Assembly (NCBI GenBank): GCA_014607495.2
Contig: CP053153.1
Coordinates: 124,001 to 188,000 of the forward strand
Direction: 5' to 3'
Length of the DNA: 64,000 bases
Source of the DNA: Carposina sasakii
Lineage: Eukaryota; Arthropoda; Insecta; Lepidoptera; Carposinidae
Made by a program: the position numbers and the translations under genes. Each line of letters begins with the position of its first letter. Position 1 is the stretch's first letter. The notes beneath the pieces are model-generated. The model saw nothing but the letters and a program-made list of their open reading frames with translations, was not told the DNA's origin and made no database searches. Positions 44,101 to 54,430 of the stretch are shown here, one piece after another.

Positions 44101-47100
44101 TCTTTGGAAAACAAAAGAGTTCTGGCTGTTGAGAAGCTTTGAGATATTTTTTTTGAACGATTGAAAGTTTTTTTATATACTTTTTGTATTTGATACATTC
44201 AGGTGTGAGCTGCTGGAACTTTTACGTGAGTTTTGGGCTTGATTTTAGTATCAGGTTGTAGGTCTACTCCAGGTCTATGGAAAACAAAAGAGTTCTGGCT
44301 GTTGAGAAGCTTTGACATTTTTTTTTGAACGATTGAAAAGTTTGTGCATACTTTTTGTATTTTCTACATTCAGGTGTGAGCTGCTGGAACTTTTACGTGA
44401 GTTCTGGGCTTGATTTTAGTATCAGGTTGCAGGTCTACTCCAGGTCTACGGAAAACAAAAGAGTTCTGGCTGTTGAGAAGCTTTGAGATATTTTTTTTGA
44501 ACGATTGAAAGATTTTTTATATACTTTTTGTATTTTCTACATTCAGGTGTGAGCTGCTGGAACTTTTACGTGAGTTCTTGGCTTGATTTTAGTATCAGGT
44601 TGCAGGTCTACTCAAGGTCTTTGGAAAACAAAAGAGTTCTGGCTGTTGAGAAGCTTTGAGATTTTTTTTTGAACGATTGAAAAGTTTGTGCATACTTTTT
44701 GTATTTTCTACATTCAGGTGTGAGCTGCTGGAACTTTTACGTGAGTTCTGAGCTTGATTTTAGTATCAGGTTGCAGGTCTACTCCAGGTCTATGGAAAAC
44801 AAAAGAGTTCTGGCTGTTGAGAAGCTTTGAGATTTTTTTTGAACGATTGAAAAGTTTGTGCATACTTTTTGTATTTTCTACATTCAGGTGTGAGCTGCTG
44901 GAACTTTTACGTGAGTTCTGAGCTTGATTTTAGTATCAGGTTGCAGGTCTACTCCAGGTCTATGGAAAACAAAAGTGTTCTGGCTGTTGAGAAGCTTTGA
45001 GATATTTTTTTTGAACGATTGAAAGTTTTTTTATATACTTTTTGTATTTTCTACATTCAGGTGTGAGCTGCTGGAACTTTTACGTGAGTTCTGGGCTTGA
45101 TTTTAGTATCAGGTTGCAGGTCTACTCCAGGTCTATGGAAAACAAAAGAGTTCTGGTTGTTGAGAAGCTTTGAGATATTTTTTTTTAACGATTGAAAGTT
45201 TTTTTATATACTTTTTGTATTTTCTACATTCAGGTGTGAGCTGCTGGAACTTTTACGTGAGTTCTGGGCTTGATTTTAGTATCAGGTTGCAGGTCTACTC
45301 CAGGTCTATGGAAAACAAAAGAGTTCTGGCTGTTGAGAAGCTTTGAGATATTTTTTTTGAACGATTGAATGTTTTTTTATATACTTTTTGTATTTTCTAC
45401 ATTCAGGTGTGAGCTGCTGGAACTTTTACGTGAGTTCTGGGCTTGATTTTAGTATCAGGTTGTAGGTCTACTCCAGGTCTATGGAAAACAAAAGAGTTCT
45501 GGCTGTTGAGAAGCTTTGAGATATTTTTTTTGAACGATTGAATGTTTTTTTATATACTTTTTGTATTTTCTACATTCAGGTGTGAGCTGCTGGAACTTTT
45601 ACGTGAGTTCTGGGCTTGATTTTAGTATCAGGTTGCAGGTCTACTCCAGGTCTATGGAAAACAAAAGAGTTCTGGCTGTTGAGAAGCTTTGAGATATTTT
45701 TTTTGAACGATTGAATGTTTTTTTATATACTTTTTGTATTTTCTACATTCAGGTGTGAGCTGCTGGAACTTTTACGTGAGTTCTGGGCTTGATTTTAGTA
45801 TCAGGTTGTAGGTCTACTCCAGGTCTATGGAAAACAAAAGAGTTCTGGCTGTTGAGAAGCTTTGAGATTTTTTTTTTACCGATTGAATGTGTTTTTATAT
45901 ACTTTTTGTATTTTCTACATTCAGGTGTGAGCTGCTGGAAGTTTTACGTGAGTTCTGGGCTTGATTTTAGTATCAGGTTGCAGGTCTACTCCAGGTCTAT
46001 GGAAAACAAAAGAGTTCTGGCTATTGAGAAGATTTGAATTTTTTTTTTTAACGATTGAAGTTGTTTTTACATACTTTTTGTATTTTCTACATTCAGGTGT
46101 GAGCTGCTGGAACTTTTACGTGAGTTCTGGGCTTGATTTTAGTATCAGGTTGCAGGTCTGCTACGGAATAATATATTGTGAAAGAGTTATTAATTAAAAA
46201 TTGTTTGGAACGATAAACTTACATGATCCGCTGTGAATTGATTTTCTATGGAAAGTTATCAGATTATCATGAATTGACGTTTTTAGAGGTTAAAACAACA
46301 GAACTATTTATAATAACTATCAAGAACTGTAGAACTGAGCTGCATGTGAATATAACACCCATTAAAATTTGATTTGCTGTAAAGTGATCTGCTACGGGAA
46401 GTTAGCAGCTCATTTTTCAGTTGACGTTTTTCATGGAAAAAGGGCAGAACTATTTGTAAAAAGTATCAGGAACTATAGAACTCACCTGTTTGCTAATAGA
46501 ACTCTCATTTTTTTTTCATTAACTGAAAAGTGATCTGCTACGGGAAGTTAGCAGCTCATTTTTTCAATTTAAGTTTTTTAGGGTAAAAATGCCAGAACTA
46601 TTTATAAAAGGTATCAGGAACTGTAGAACTCACCTGCACTAGAATAGAACTCAGATTTATTTTTGAGCTGCTGGAAAATGAGTTGCTAAGTTCACCGACA
46701 TAAGGTTATGAGAGTTATGGGGGCAACTGTTTGCCATAATTCATATACTGCAAACACACACCCTTTGTACCTGCCTCATCGGTGTAGTACTGACCTGGTA
46801 GCGAAGGTGTGTCCGTTGGAGTCCCGCACGTGCACGATGTCGAAGCTGCCGGGATGACGCTCGCGCGACACCAGGCTGCCCACGCGCCCCAAGTTCCGTC
46901 CGCCCGTCACCATGCACAGGTTGCCCGACTCGAACTTGATGAAGTCCATGATCTTGGAGGTGGCGATGTCGAGCTGCACGGAGTCGTTGACCTTGATGAG
47001 CGGGTCGGGGTAGCGCAGTGTGCGGCCGTCGTGCGTCACCAGGTACGGCACGCCCTTGGGGCCCGTGCCCACCGCGCGCACCTTGCACAGCTTGTACTGC

Positions 47101-49420
47101 GGGGTGTCATACGTTCATTAGCCGCGTACGGATGCGGATAACATCGCCTCTTTGCAAGAACAACGTCAGATTTTATAAACCACTACGTGAGATGTCATGT
47201 TGTACTTGTAAAGAGATGATATATGGGAGGCATAACAGTGCACATCATATGATGAATACTGTCGTGACATTTGTAAGTCTATGTTCCATTCGTACATATA
47301 CGAAAAGGTTGACACGCGCGATCGCGCGCGCACCTGTGTTATGTACAGACTTAAGAACATTCGGAGGTAATATTGATTTTTTATTTTTGTATGAAAGTAA
47401 AATGTGACAAATTATAAAAACTCGTAGAACAAATGTTGTTGTTTATGATGGTAGCTATCTAGTCTTGCGAAGTTATTGATGTTTTTAAATTAACCCAGTA
47501 TAAAAAGAAACTATGAGGTTAAGTAAACATTTCTCTACAAACAAAAGTAATGATAGAATAGTGCTTGAAGTAAATTTACATCTTCAACAAAAGTTCAAAG
47601 TTTTACATAATTGATTACCTAATTAAGTAATGAAATTAAAATACAGTAGAGCCTTGATAATCCGTACCCTAGCTAATCCGAACGCCTCTATAATCCGAAC
47701 CTTCTGACCCTCATGCACCCGTCGTTTCTGTCATTTGCAGGCACAGAACAACAAGCTGTGTCTGCCTTTAAATACTTGTTTAGATTGGGCGGATGAAGTC
47801 GACATTTAGATGTCAGAAAAAAAGCTTTTGTGTAAATTAAGGGATAAAGGGTTTTTTGTCACTAAACACGACTCACCAAAGCACTATTCTGGACTTTTTT
47901 AAAAAGGCTGATTGATACTTTAATTATACATGATTAAAGCTTATTCTTAATTACACATAACATTGTTTTATTTTCAAAAATGCCCTTATTTATTTACATT
48001 CTATAATCCGAACGCTGCATGCATCCAAACAGGGTGTAAATTTTAGGTGTTCAGATTAAAGAGGCTCAACTGTAGTCAATATTTTTTTTACTGGTCACGA
48101 TTAATATAATAAATAAATAAAAGCCTTTGTATTCTAAACTTCTTGTATGTACAGGTTTAGATGCTAAGTGATTATAATATATCTGGAAGTTCAGTGTTCA
48201 TAATTAGTAGCACACACAAACATAGATGTGCACAATAAAAAACCAAAATATTGTTATTACTACAGCTAAGTATAACAAGGTATATTATAGTTTAGTAGAA
48301 GTAGCTATAAAGTCAACTTTTTCACACAATACATACATATAATCACACCTTTATTCCTTTACGAGGCAGGAAGAGCACCAAGGGCCGATAGAACCACATG
48401 GTGCCATTTCTAACCAATTTTGAGAGTATAGTTGAGATGTACAAGTTTCACACAATATTATAAACAAAACTTACTTTAGCTTCCTCAGGTGTGATGCGAT
48501 GAATGGTGAATCTTCCTTTAACATCATAGATTAGCCTGAACAGCTCATTAGTCTTTTCAATAGATACCACATCTGAAAAATAATATATTTATGTTAGAAA
48601 CTCTGCCCAATATGTAGACACTGTTTTCCATAAAACATACATAGCATGCAGTGATAATTCAATGTTGTCATACCACTAATGATGTTTACACAATATAGAA
48701 TAGATCATTGCAAACATTTGCTTCCACCATGGTGTACCCTTGCCCTCTCATCCATGCACTATAAACACTACTAATCACAAAAACAACCATGAGGAAGGAT
48801 TGAATACTGACCCATGAAACCGGCGGGGTAGGTAGGGTCGGTGCGCACTTGTCCGTCCACTTTGATGAGGCGTTGTTTGACGATCTTGAGCACCTCGTTG
48901 CCGGTCAGCGCGTACTTGAGGCGATTGCGGAGGAAGATGACGAGCGGCAGGCACTCGCGCAGGCGGTGCGGCCCGGTGGAAGGCCGCGGCGCGTACACGC
49001 CACCCAGCTTGTCCAACATCCATGCTTTGGGTGCGTTTAAACGCTTCAAATGCTTCTTAGGTCCGCGAGCCTAAGCAAAACAATCACTTTTAGTACACTG
49101 ACATAACCTCCAAAAAGTTATGCTAGTTAATGATTTATTGGAAAGTTACCTAGCCATCAAGTTAAGACTTACGTATATAGATGAAAGCACTTAAGGTTTT
49201 CGTTGATTTCTCGCAAACTTAATAGTCATCGTCTTCAACAAGTCGTCTTTTGTAATGTTTACGCCGATAACAAATTACAAGTCGACCGATCGAAATATGA
49301 CCATAACATTTTATTATTTTGTTTCTTTTATATGTTAGTTTATTAAATAGCAGCATTTATTAATTTTACGGTAAGATTTATACGGATTTAATAAAAAAAA
49401 ATAGCGAGGAAACTTACCAT
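35002..49420 (-). CDS. RpS4: 40S ribosomal protein S4
   Basis: Five coding exons on the minus strand: 49420-49418 (ATG only), 49070-48812, 48572-48475, 47096-46795 and 35131-35002. They total 792 nt and give 263 aa, exactly the length of animal eS4. All junctions are GT/AG with matching phases. Visible parts are the N-terminal [20 protein letters not shown], the S4 RNA-binding segment ([20 protein letters not shown]), the KOW-like [13 protein letters not shown], and the C-terminal [20 protein letters not shown]. The protein sits on the body of the small ribosomal subunit. An ATG-only first exon is also known for vertebrate RPS4. The last intron is 11.66 kb, extraordinary for a ribosomal protein gene, because of a giant foldback element. 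Confidence 0.97.
35132..36500. other. RpS4 last intron, 3' part
   Basis: Intron DNA. A near-duplicate of about 95 bp (TTCGTTATAATTT...CAGTAAACGGAACCGT) at about 35835-35895 and 35928-35985 produces a spurious open frame. Otherwise nothing is recognised. Confidence 0.5.
36540..37650 (+). pseudogene. Decayed LINE reverse transcriptase fragment (RTE-like)
   Basis: After a short dispersed-repeat start (ACTAGTGGACGCCCAC), broken frames give [88 protein letters not shown] and a tail. The FADD motif is the catalytic box. Stops and frameshifts interrupt the sequence. It lies in the last RpS4 intron. Confidence 0.8.
37676..37878 (+). repeat. Lepidopteran dispersed repeat
   Basis: GACGCCCGAGACTTCGTCCG, GGGATAAAAAGTAGCCTATA, CAAATTTTATTAAAATCGGT, ACGTGAAAGAGTAAC and TAATATTAGTAGGAC; complete-looking copy of the family. 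Confidence 0.8.
38759..40880 (-). repeat. Left tandem array of the foldback (about 13 units)
   Basis: Units of about 172 bp with AACCTGATACTAAAATCAAG, CCAGCAGCTCACACCTGAAT, an A-rich spacer and CTTCTCAACAGCCAGAACTC. Two spacer types occur: one with GTATGCACAAACTTTTCAAT and one with GTATATAAAAACACATTCAAT-like sequence. They often alternate. Minus-strand open frames here are by-products of unit lengths divisible by three. Confidence 0.88.
40881..40931. other. Centre (loop) of the foldback
   Basis: The 51 bases between the point where the left array stops (CACACCTGAAT, 40880) and where its reverse complement begins (ATTCAGGTGTG, 40932). It has the sequence of the normal unit spacer (TTTTTTGAACGATTGAATG), so symmetry breaks inside a unit. 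Confidence 0.8.
40932..46154 (+). repeat. Right tandem array of the foldback (about 31 units)
   Basis: The same 171-174-bp unit in the opposite orientation, counted by ATTCAGGTGTGAGCTGCTGG recurring from 40932 to about 46091. The two spacer types again often alternate, but the last eight or so units are all of the TATATAC type. The array is more than twice as long as the left one. Confidence 0.88.
46795..47096 (-). CDS. RpS4: RpS4 exon 4
   Basis: Encodes [20 protein letters not shown] through GHTFAT. It carries most of the central eS4 domain and the KOW motif. Acceptor CCGCAG/TAC at 47097-47098, donor AG/GTCAGT at 46794, only 93 bases from the foldback end. Confidence 0.95.
47097..48474. other. 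RpS4 intron 3
   Basis: AT-rich intron holding the pogo-like MITE at 47644-48072. No snoRNA with recognisable C/D boxes was seen on the host strand by eye. Confidence 0.5.
47644..48072. mobile_element. Pogo/Tigger-like MITE with TA target duplication
   Basis: Starts CAGTAGAGCCTTGATAATCC and ends with the complement of the same type (AGATTAAAGAGGCTCAACTG). TA flanks both sides (47642-47643 and 48073-48074). Internal ATAATCCGAAC motifs recur near both ends. 429 bp, no transposase. Ends and TA duplication match pogo/Tigger elements of the Tc1-mariner superfamily. Confidence 0.85.
48475..48572 (-). CDS. RpS4: RpS4 exon 3
   Basis: Encodes [20 protein letters not shown] and [13 protein letters not shown], with the Asp codon split across the junction. 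Acceptor TTTCAG at 48573-48574, donor AAA/GTAAGT at 48474. Too short to stand out as an open frame; identified by homology and splice sites. Confidence 0.95.
48812..49070 (-). CDS. RpS4: RpS4 exon 2
   Basis: Encodes [20 protein letters not shown] through DPTYPAGFM, the eS4 N-terminal region and most of the S4 RNA-binding domain. Acceptor GCTTAG at 49071-49072, donor ATGG/GTCAGT at 48811. Confidence 0.95.
49418..49420 (-). CDS. RpS4: RpS4 exon 1 coding part (ATG only)
   Basis: The start codon alone, followed at once by the donor GTAAGTTT. The upstream sequence GTTCGACATG gives the initiation context. Confidence 0.85.
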
Positions 49421-49438
49421 GTCGAACACAAATTTTAA

Positions 49439-49450
49439 CAAGAAAGAAAC
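49439..49450 (-). promoter_or_regulatory. RpS4 polypyrimidine (TCT-type) initiator
   Basis: GTTTCTTTCTTG on the minus strand, about 20-30 bases before the start codon. Insect and vertebrate ribosomal protein genes start transcription at such YCTTTYY motifs. Confidence 0.6.
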
Positions 49451-49499
49451 GTCAACGTCATTAGCTCCAGTTTGACATTTATGAATTGACAGGGGGTAG

Positions 49500-50736
49500 T
49501 TGTTTTATTATTTCCAAAGGAGTCAATACACCCAAACAGCCATGAAAAGTAAAGTACGACAATTTATTTGTAGAATCTAGAATTTTTTTTCTAGCTGTGT
49601 ATAATGAATGATGGATGAGTCAACTTTGTAACTCAATATTGAATTCTCCGTCTCTGGCTTGTTAAGCGAAACGTGGGAAGGCAACCCCAACGACGTTTCG
49701 CTTTCCAGTACGTGGATGCACTCTAGAACCTTTCGGCTTAATTTGGTTGACTATATAAATATGTATTTGGATTAGATCTTCGTCCAGAAAACATACTCTC
49801 TCGACTCCGGAGAGATTACAAGGGCTCTGTTCTATTTTGGGTTTTCAATAAATATACACAAAATAATGTGTCGTGCCAAATTGCAATTTAAAAAAATCTC
49901 CGTAAGTGCCAGGATTAGTAGGTATAATAAGAGCCATCCTCGTACTTCAAGGAATGTTCTAAAAAAAAAGAATTAGCGAAAGGGAACTAGCCTGTGTTCA
50001 TCAACGTTCGATTAATGTAATCCGGTCGGTTAGCAGATTTTAAAGGTGTTTTATGATAACTAATGTAATAATAATAGAATAGAATAGAACCTATAGAAAG
50101 TGTGTTCCAACCAAACGCAAGGCGAAAAAACAGGCATAAAATATCGACTTGACGTATCATGACATAAAATTAATGTTGCCATAAAAATGTTTTTTCCCTA
50201 GATGTGGGGAAATAGTCGATAAATTTATTATTGATGCTGAGAAGTATACTGATTTGCAAACTCTTGTAGAATTATCGTGAAATTTAAATATAGAATATAT
50301 TAAAAGGAGATGATCGGACTTTTCCACATCATTGGTCCAAAAGTGCTGGACAAAAAAATACTATATTCTGTTAAAAATTGTCCCTCTGAATAATTTGTCA
50401 TTATGTCAACAAAGCTGTGAGGCCATTTTCCGTGGTTTTATTTCATTCAACAAAGGAAAGGACGATGCCCATTTTAAAGATCTAATGTTTAGAACATAAT
50501 ATTATAGTAACAATATGCATAGTTTTAAATGATTAAGTGAGAGAGCTTGCACGTAATTCCACAATCAATCAAAGACAAAATCGATCAAACTACTAGTTCC
50601 GCCACTGTTTGAAGTTCAGAGAATAATTATAACATAAATATTATTTATGAAATACTTATAAAATAGTAGTATGATTTATTATCGTATAGTAGAATTTATA
50701 TTTAGTTTTGACTATTATTTCACTAATGACATACGA
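49500..50736. other. Intergenic DNA with an RTE remnant
   Basis: No gene. At 49660-49750, ACGTTTCGCTTTCCAGTACG and TGGATGCACTCTAGAACCTT resemble the repeat at 58990-59220. The rest is AT-rich with nothing recognised. Confidence 0.5.
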
Positions 50737-50886
50737 GTACAGTGCCTTCGTGGGGACGGCGTTTTGACGTAATTTACATAAGCCACCTTTAGTCATGTAC
50801 TTATAACTTTCATCAAAATGAGCAGAACATATACGTGACTGTGGTTTTGGTTTCCATGTATCTTCTCTCCGATTGAGTCTTACAAT
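50737..50886 (-). pseudogene. C-terminal part of a THAP zinc-finger domain
   Basis: The frame reads EDTWKPKPQSRICSAHFDES, then YKYMTKGGLCKLRQNAVPT. This matches the second half of THAP domains: conserved Trp-Pro, the Cys and His of the C2CH centre, and the closing AVPT. The first half is missing, and upstream sequence is an antisense LINE gag piece. It is probably the remnant of a P-element-like or other THAP transposase exon, or a stranded THAP exon. Confidence 0.55.
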
Positions 50887-50892
50887 TTTTGT

Positions 50893-51145
50893 TTGAGTCA
50901 GATCTCGGAACCCGAGGTGCTCGATGACCTCAAGGCACAAGGCCTGCCAGTTCATTCGGTAAACCGAATGATCAACTCCCGAACCAAGTCCAAGTACGAT
51001 ATGGTACTTGTTACCTTGGAACGGTCCGAGCCGGGGAAAGGCATCTTCGACATCAAGTCGATATGCGGTCTCTCCGGCATCAGGATTGAGGTCCCCCACA
51101 AGAAGGGGATACCCGCGCAGTGTCATAACTGCAACAACAGCCCAA
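50893..51145 (+). pseudogene. LINE gag fragment
   Basis: Reads ISEPEVLDDLKAQGLPVHSV, then YDMVLVTLERSEPGKGIFDI, ICGLSGIRIEVPHKKGIPAQ and CHNC, the end of the RNA-binding region and start of the first zinc knuckle of a Jockey/R1-type gag. Both ends are truncated. Confidence 0.75.
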
Positions 51146-51524
51146 TATACACACGCTCATCAGATTATTGAAATAGAAGAGGACTTAGAATCCGCAGTAG
51201 AAAGAAGTAATCTTACGAAGAGCGACGAACTAAATGCAGAACTCCAGAAGATTAGGAAGGAACGTGTTAGATCAACGAAGAATGACGACCTTGAAATAAA
51301 TATAAGAGTCGAGATGGCCCTTTTCAAGAATGGAGGCGATCATGGGCGACATTTATCACAAGCTTGACCATCTTATTTGACCATATTTGACAAGCTTGAT
51401 CATATTGATTGTTATCTATTTGAATTCAATTTATTCTAGCCTAAGGTATACCCTAGATATTTTAACTAGATTTTAATTAATATTAAGTTTGATTGTCATT
51501 AATCATATTTAAAAAGCCTCGACC
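51146..51524 (+). other. Short charged open frame, unknown
   Basis: A frame to 51367 encodes a Glu/Lys/Arg-rich helical stretch (EIEEDLESAVERSNLTKSDE). It directly follows the gag fragment. Family not recognised. Confidence 0.3.
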
Positions 51525-52946
51525 AGTCTTTTCGATATGCCCTTAAAAAGGGAATGGGCTCCCAGGCCCCATGACCCCATGGTTTCAACCTCAAACGGCT
51601 CAAATATATAGACTCTACTGAGGTTTGCATATTTGCGCCGTTTGAGGTTTTCTGCTGTGGCGTGTGGGGCATGGGACGCTGCCAGAGTATCGAAACATGT
51701 AGCGTCCTATACTAGAGAACGCCCCATCTTCCAGGGCACGAGGGTCATGCCGTCCGGTCTCTTGCCATCGTCGCGCACCAAACCAACAGGTTCTAAAACA
51801 GATGGTGCCCCGGCGGTGGCAAGAGCCCGGCGGATAATATCGTTAATACTAGCATGACGTGGGATGCGACCGGCACTCCTGGCACATGAGAGGCCACGGT
51901 GTCCGAGTTTATCAACGGCGTCGCCACAACGGCATCGGTGGGGGACATTGCACGGCGCACCAAAGCGTAGGCGTGTGGCAATGCAGAAAGTGATTCGGTC
52001 CAAAAGTGTACCGACTCGCCCAAGGCTATAAGGCGGGCACGCTCTGCGGTACTGTTTGACGTGTTTAATAGGTTTTTCCGTACCAATTCACAAAGCGGCC
52101 CATCCTACAGCGCCCTTCCAGGCGGTTTTGGCTTCAGCCATATATGCAATTTCGACCTGGCTTTGGCTGTTTAAAATTTTATTTTATTTTATTTTTATTT
52201 TTTTAGATAACTAGTGGGAGAGTGGCTGAAGCCAAAAAGGCTGGGAGTGCTACACTAGTAATTTTGCGTACACCTCCAAACCTTATCTTGGCCCAGGAAC
52301 GATCATCTAAACTGATATTGATAATCGAGGAGAGGGTCTGCTTAATAGTTTGGTCTAAACGAAGAAGAAGATCCTGAAATTTCCAGATTTGACTGCAGTT
52401 GAGGTAGTACATAAATCTGGGGGCAAAAATATAGTAGGCCATGTGCGTATTAATTTTGAAAACGCGATCTGAGGTGCCGACAAAATTTTGAATTTGTTCA
52501 TCCACGAAAGAGGGTATCGACTCGTCTAAGATGGGCGAGATCAAAAAGCGAAAAGAGCTTTTATCCACAACAGACAAATTTGGAGCCAATAGGTTGAAAG
52601 TAGAAATTATTTCGTTACGGGATGGGGTGGAAGCGGGGACATATAACTCACATTTTCCCGTGTTGAGCTCAAGCCCTATTAATTTTAATTCCTGCTTCAG
52701 GAGTTTAAGATCCCCTAGGACAGAGCTCGCTTCGCCTCCTAGGGTGCCATTTTCTAGATACCACACGTTTAGTTTAAGTTTAATGTGAATAGCTAGGCTA
52801 ACCATACCGATCACATTGAAGGTGTCCAAAAAAAATTTATCCGACTCCTTTATTATAGACTCAAACCGGGACGGAACAGAATTTCTTACCATGAAAAACT
52901 TAATACCTTCAGTATCTCTGACCTTAGTACCCGACGTCACCGACAA
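51525..52946 (-). pseudogene. Retroelement reverse-transcriptase remnant with altered active site
   Basis: The N-terminal part (52946-52203) has VWYLENGTLGG where related elements have YLDDGTLGG, then a region with LDDRSWAKIRFGG and VALPAFLASATLPL. The C-terminal part (about 52090-51530) continues in other frames with [37 protein letters not shown] and [13 protein letters not shown]. This order is that of a widespread invertebrate retroelement family whose name I cannot fix. Loss of the YxDD aspartates plus frameshifts means it is dead. Confidence 0.75.
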
Positions 52947-53470
52947 GATCTAATTACATTATTTAAACTGCTTCACGCAAAGATAGAATCCCCCACATTG
53001 CTTTCTCAATTACAAATGAATACTAAATACAATCCTCGACGCCGCCTTCCTACTTTTGTGCTACCTATTTACAAGAATAATATCTTGTCCTGGAACCCTC
53101 TAGCTAGAATGTGTCGGAAGTATAATGAGATTGCTTATAACGACGAAGTTGATATTTTTAATTGCAATGTGAATCAGTACAAAAAACATATCCACAGCAT
53201 CCTCAGCACTACGTCATGTACATGAACGCAACTGTATTTTCCACTCAGTCTTGTTTTTTATTGTAGTAGCACGTAGTATGTAAGTTTATAGCAGTTGTAG
53301 CAGGAATATATTTGTATAATTTTGTAATGTTACTGTTTCGATTAAGCTTAATTAATTGTGCATACACGCCTAGGACACTAAGTTAGGGTAAAAACTGTAC
53401 TGTTCTGAAATGTTAAATATTTTTACTTTGTGTCTGTTGTGTTGCCTTAATAAATAAATAAAATAAAATA
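52941..53470 (+). pseudogene. 3' end of a Jockey-like LINE
   Basis: From RQDLITLFKLLHAKIESPTL to RRRLPTFVLPIYKNNILSWN, LARMCRKYNEI and a stop at 53223-53225. An untranslated region and an AATAAATAAATAAAATAAAA tail (53447-53470) follow. It is severely 5'-truncated and abuts the minus-strand RT remnant. Confidence 0.8.
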
Positions 53471-53870
53471 AGTTGGAATAAGTTAATTATAATTAGCTAA
53501 TGTTGATGCCCGATGATGATGATTGATCTCATTCAATGACAGACTGAATTTATCTAGATTGTAAGTATTGTGTTGATATTAAGTTTGGCTGTAGCTAAAA
53601 GCTGATTACTACTCAAATAAAACATTTTTTTGTGATTTTTATTTGTATTCTTGATACCGTCACAATTTAAATTTATCAACTAGCATCATATTATGTATGG
53701 TTGAAAAAAAAAAACCGAAAGTACCGAAAATCCCGGGAATTCCCGGTTCCAGCATGGTCCGGTACCGAAAATCCCGGTTCCTTCAAACATATCCGGTTCT
53801 CTATACCCTAGTACTTACAGACTCTGCTGAAGTACAGAGACGTCATTTCTTCACTTAAACTCTCCTTATC
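53471..53870. other. Intergenic DNA with CCGGTACCGAAAATCCCGG repeats
   Basis: No gene. 53712-53800 repeats ACCGAAAATCCCGG and CCGGTTCC motifs several times, a short degenerate repeat just before the LINE fragment. Confidence 0.55.
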
Positions 53871-53875
53871 ATAAA

Positions 53876-54035
53876 ATGGCTTCCACAACCAGTAGGATGA
53901 AACCGCGTTCGCTGTCCATCTCGTTCTTCAACGCAGATGGGCTTTCCAAACAAAAGGACGAAGTCTTCCACTTCATCCAAACACACCAAATCGATATCAT
54001 GCTGCTTCAGGATACCTTCCTGAAATATTGTGACG
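53876..54035 (+). pseudogene. LINE endonuclease N-terminal fragment
   Basis: Reads MASTTSRMKPRSLSISFFNA, DGLSKQKDEVFHFIQTHQID and IMLLQDTFLK, the start of a Jockey-type ORF2 AP endonuclease (FFNADGL...LLQDTFLK). It stops at the beginning of the domain, followed by unrelated AT-rich DNA. Confidence 0.8.
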
Positions 54036-54164
54036 TAGGTTCGCATCAAAATTCTGTATTTTTGCAAATAAATATAGAAAGAATTTTGTTTTATTTATTT
54101 TATAACATTTATAAAATCGGAAAAAGGATCAAGTAGGTAATTAAATAAAAAAAAGTATTACATC

Positions 54165-54430
54165 GTTTCCCAGCATTTTTTGACATAAACTTATTTTATT
54201 TGATCTATAGAGTACGTCCCTTCGGCCGTCTACAGAACCGGAGTTTCAGAACTGGTTCCGATCGCGGCTTTTAAATTACTTGTACGGAACTGGTTCCGAT
54301 CGCGGCTTTTAAATTATTTGTACGGAACTGGTTCTGATCGAGTAATCATCGTACTCCATCAGCCGTGAACGGACTTCGTTAAGGATGGCAATGGAAAAAA
54401 ACACCTGTATAATTAATATGTAGGTACATT
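54165..54430 (+). repeat. Partial copy of the CCTGTATA MITE family
   Basis: TTTCCCAGCATTTTTTGACA, ATAGAGTACGT and CAATGGAAAAAAACACCTGT match the right part of the elements at 60290-60670 and 60965-61410. It contains an internal tandem duplication of GAACTGGTTCCGATCGCGGC. Confidence 0.6.

Larger units (their letters stand above)
38213..46701. mobile_element. Giant foldback transposon in the last intron of RpS4
   Basis: An 8489-bp element bounded by a perfect 9-bp direct repeat AAGGTTATG (38204-38212 and 46702-46710). Its ends are inverted: GTGTCCGTGAACTTAGCA at the left and the complement of TGCTAAGTTCACCGACAT at the right. Each side has an outer arm of about 545 bp (38213-38758 and 46155-46701), then a tandem array of a 171-174-bp unit. 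The left array has about 13 units; the right has about 31 in opposite orientation, meeting at a 51-base centre (40881-40931). There is no transposase. Long inverted arms made of tandem repeats plus a 9-bp target duplication fit Foldback/MULE-type elements. Confidence 0.88.

Noticed and set aside
38759..46154. CRISPR-like array of regularly spaced repeats
   Set aside because: The genome is eukaryotic, the units are contiguous 172-bp repeats with no unique spacers, and they occur in two opposed orientations.
39905..46197. Several open frames of 64-82 codons repeated in both arms of the foldback
   Set aside because: They are the same 171- or 174-bp repeat unit read through. They are open only because unit length is divisible by three, and identical frames appear in mirror orientation.
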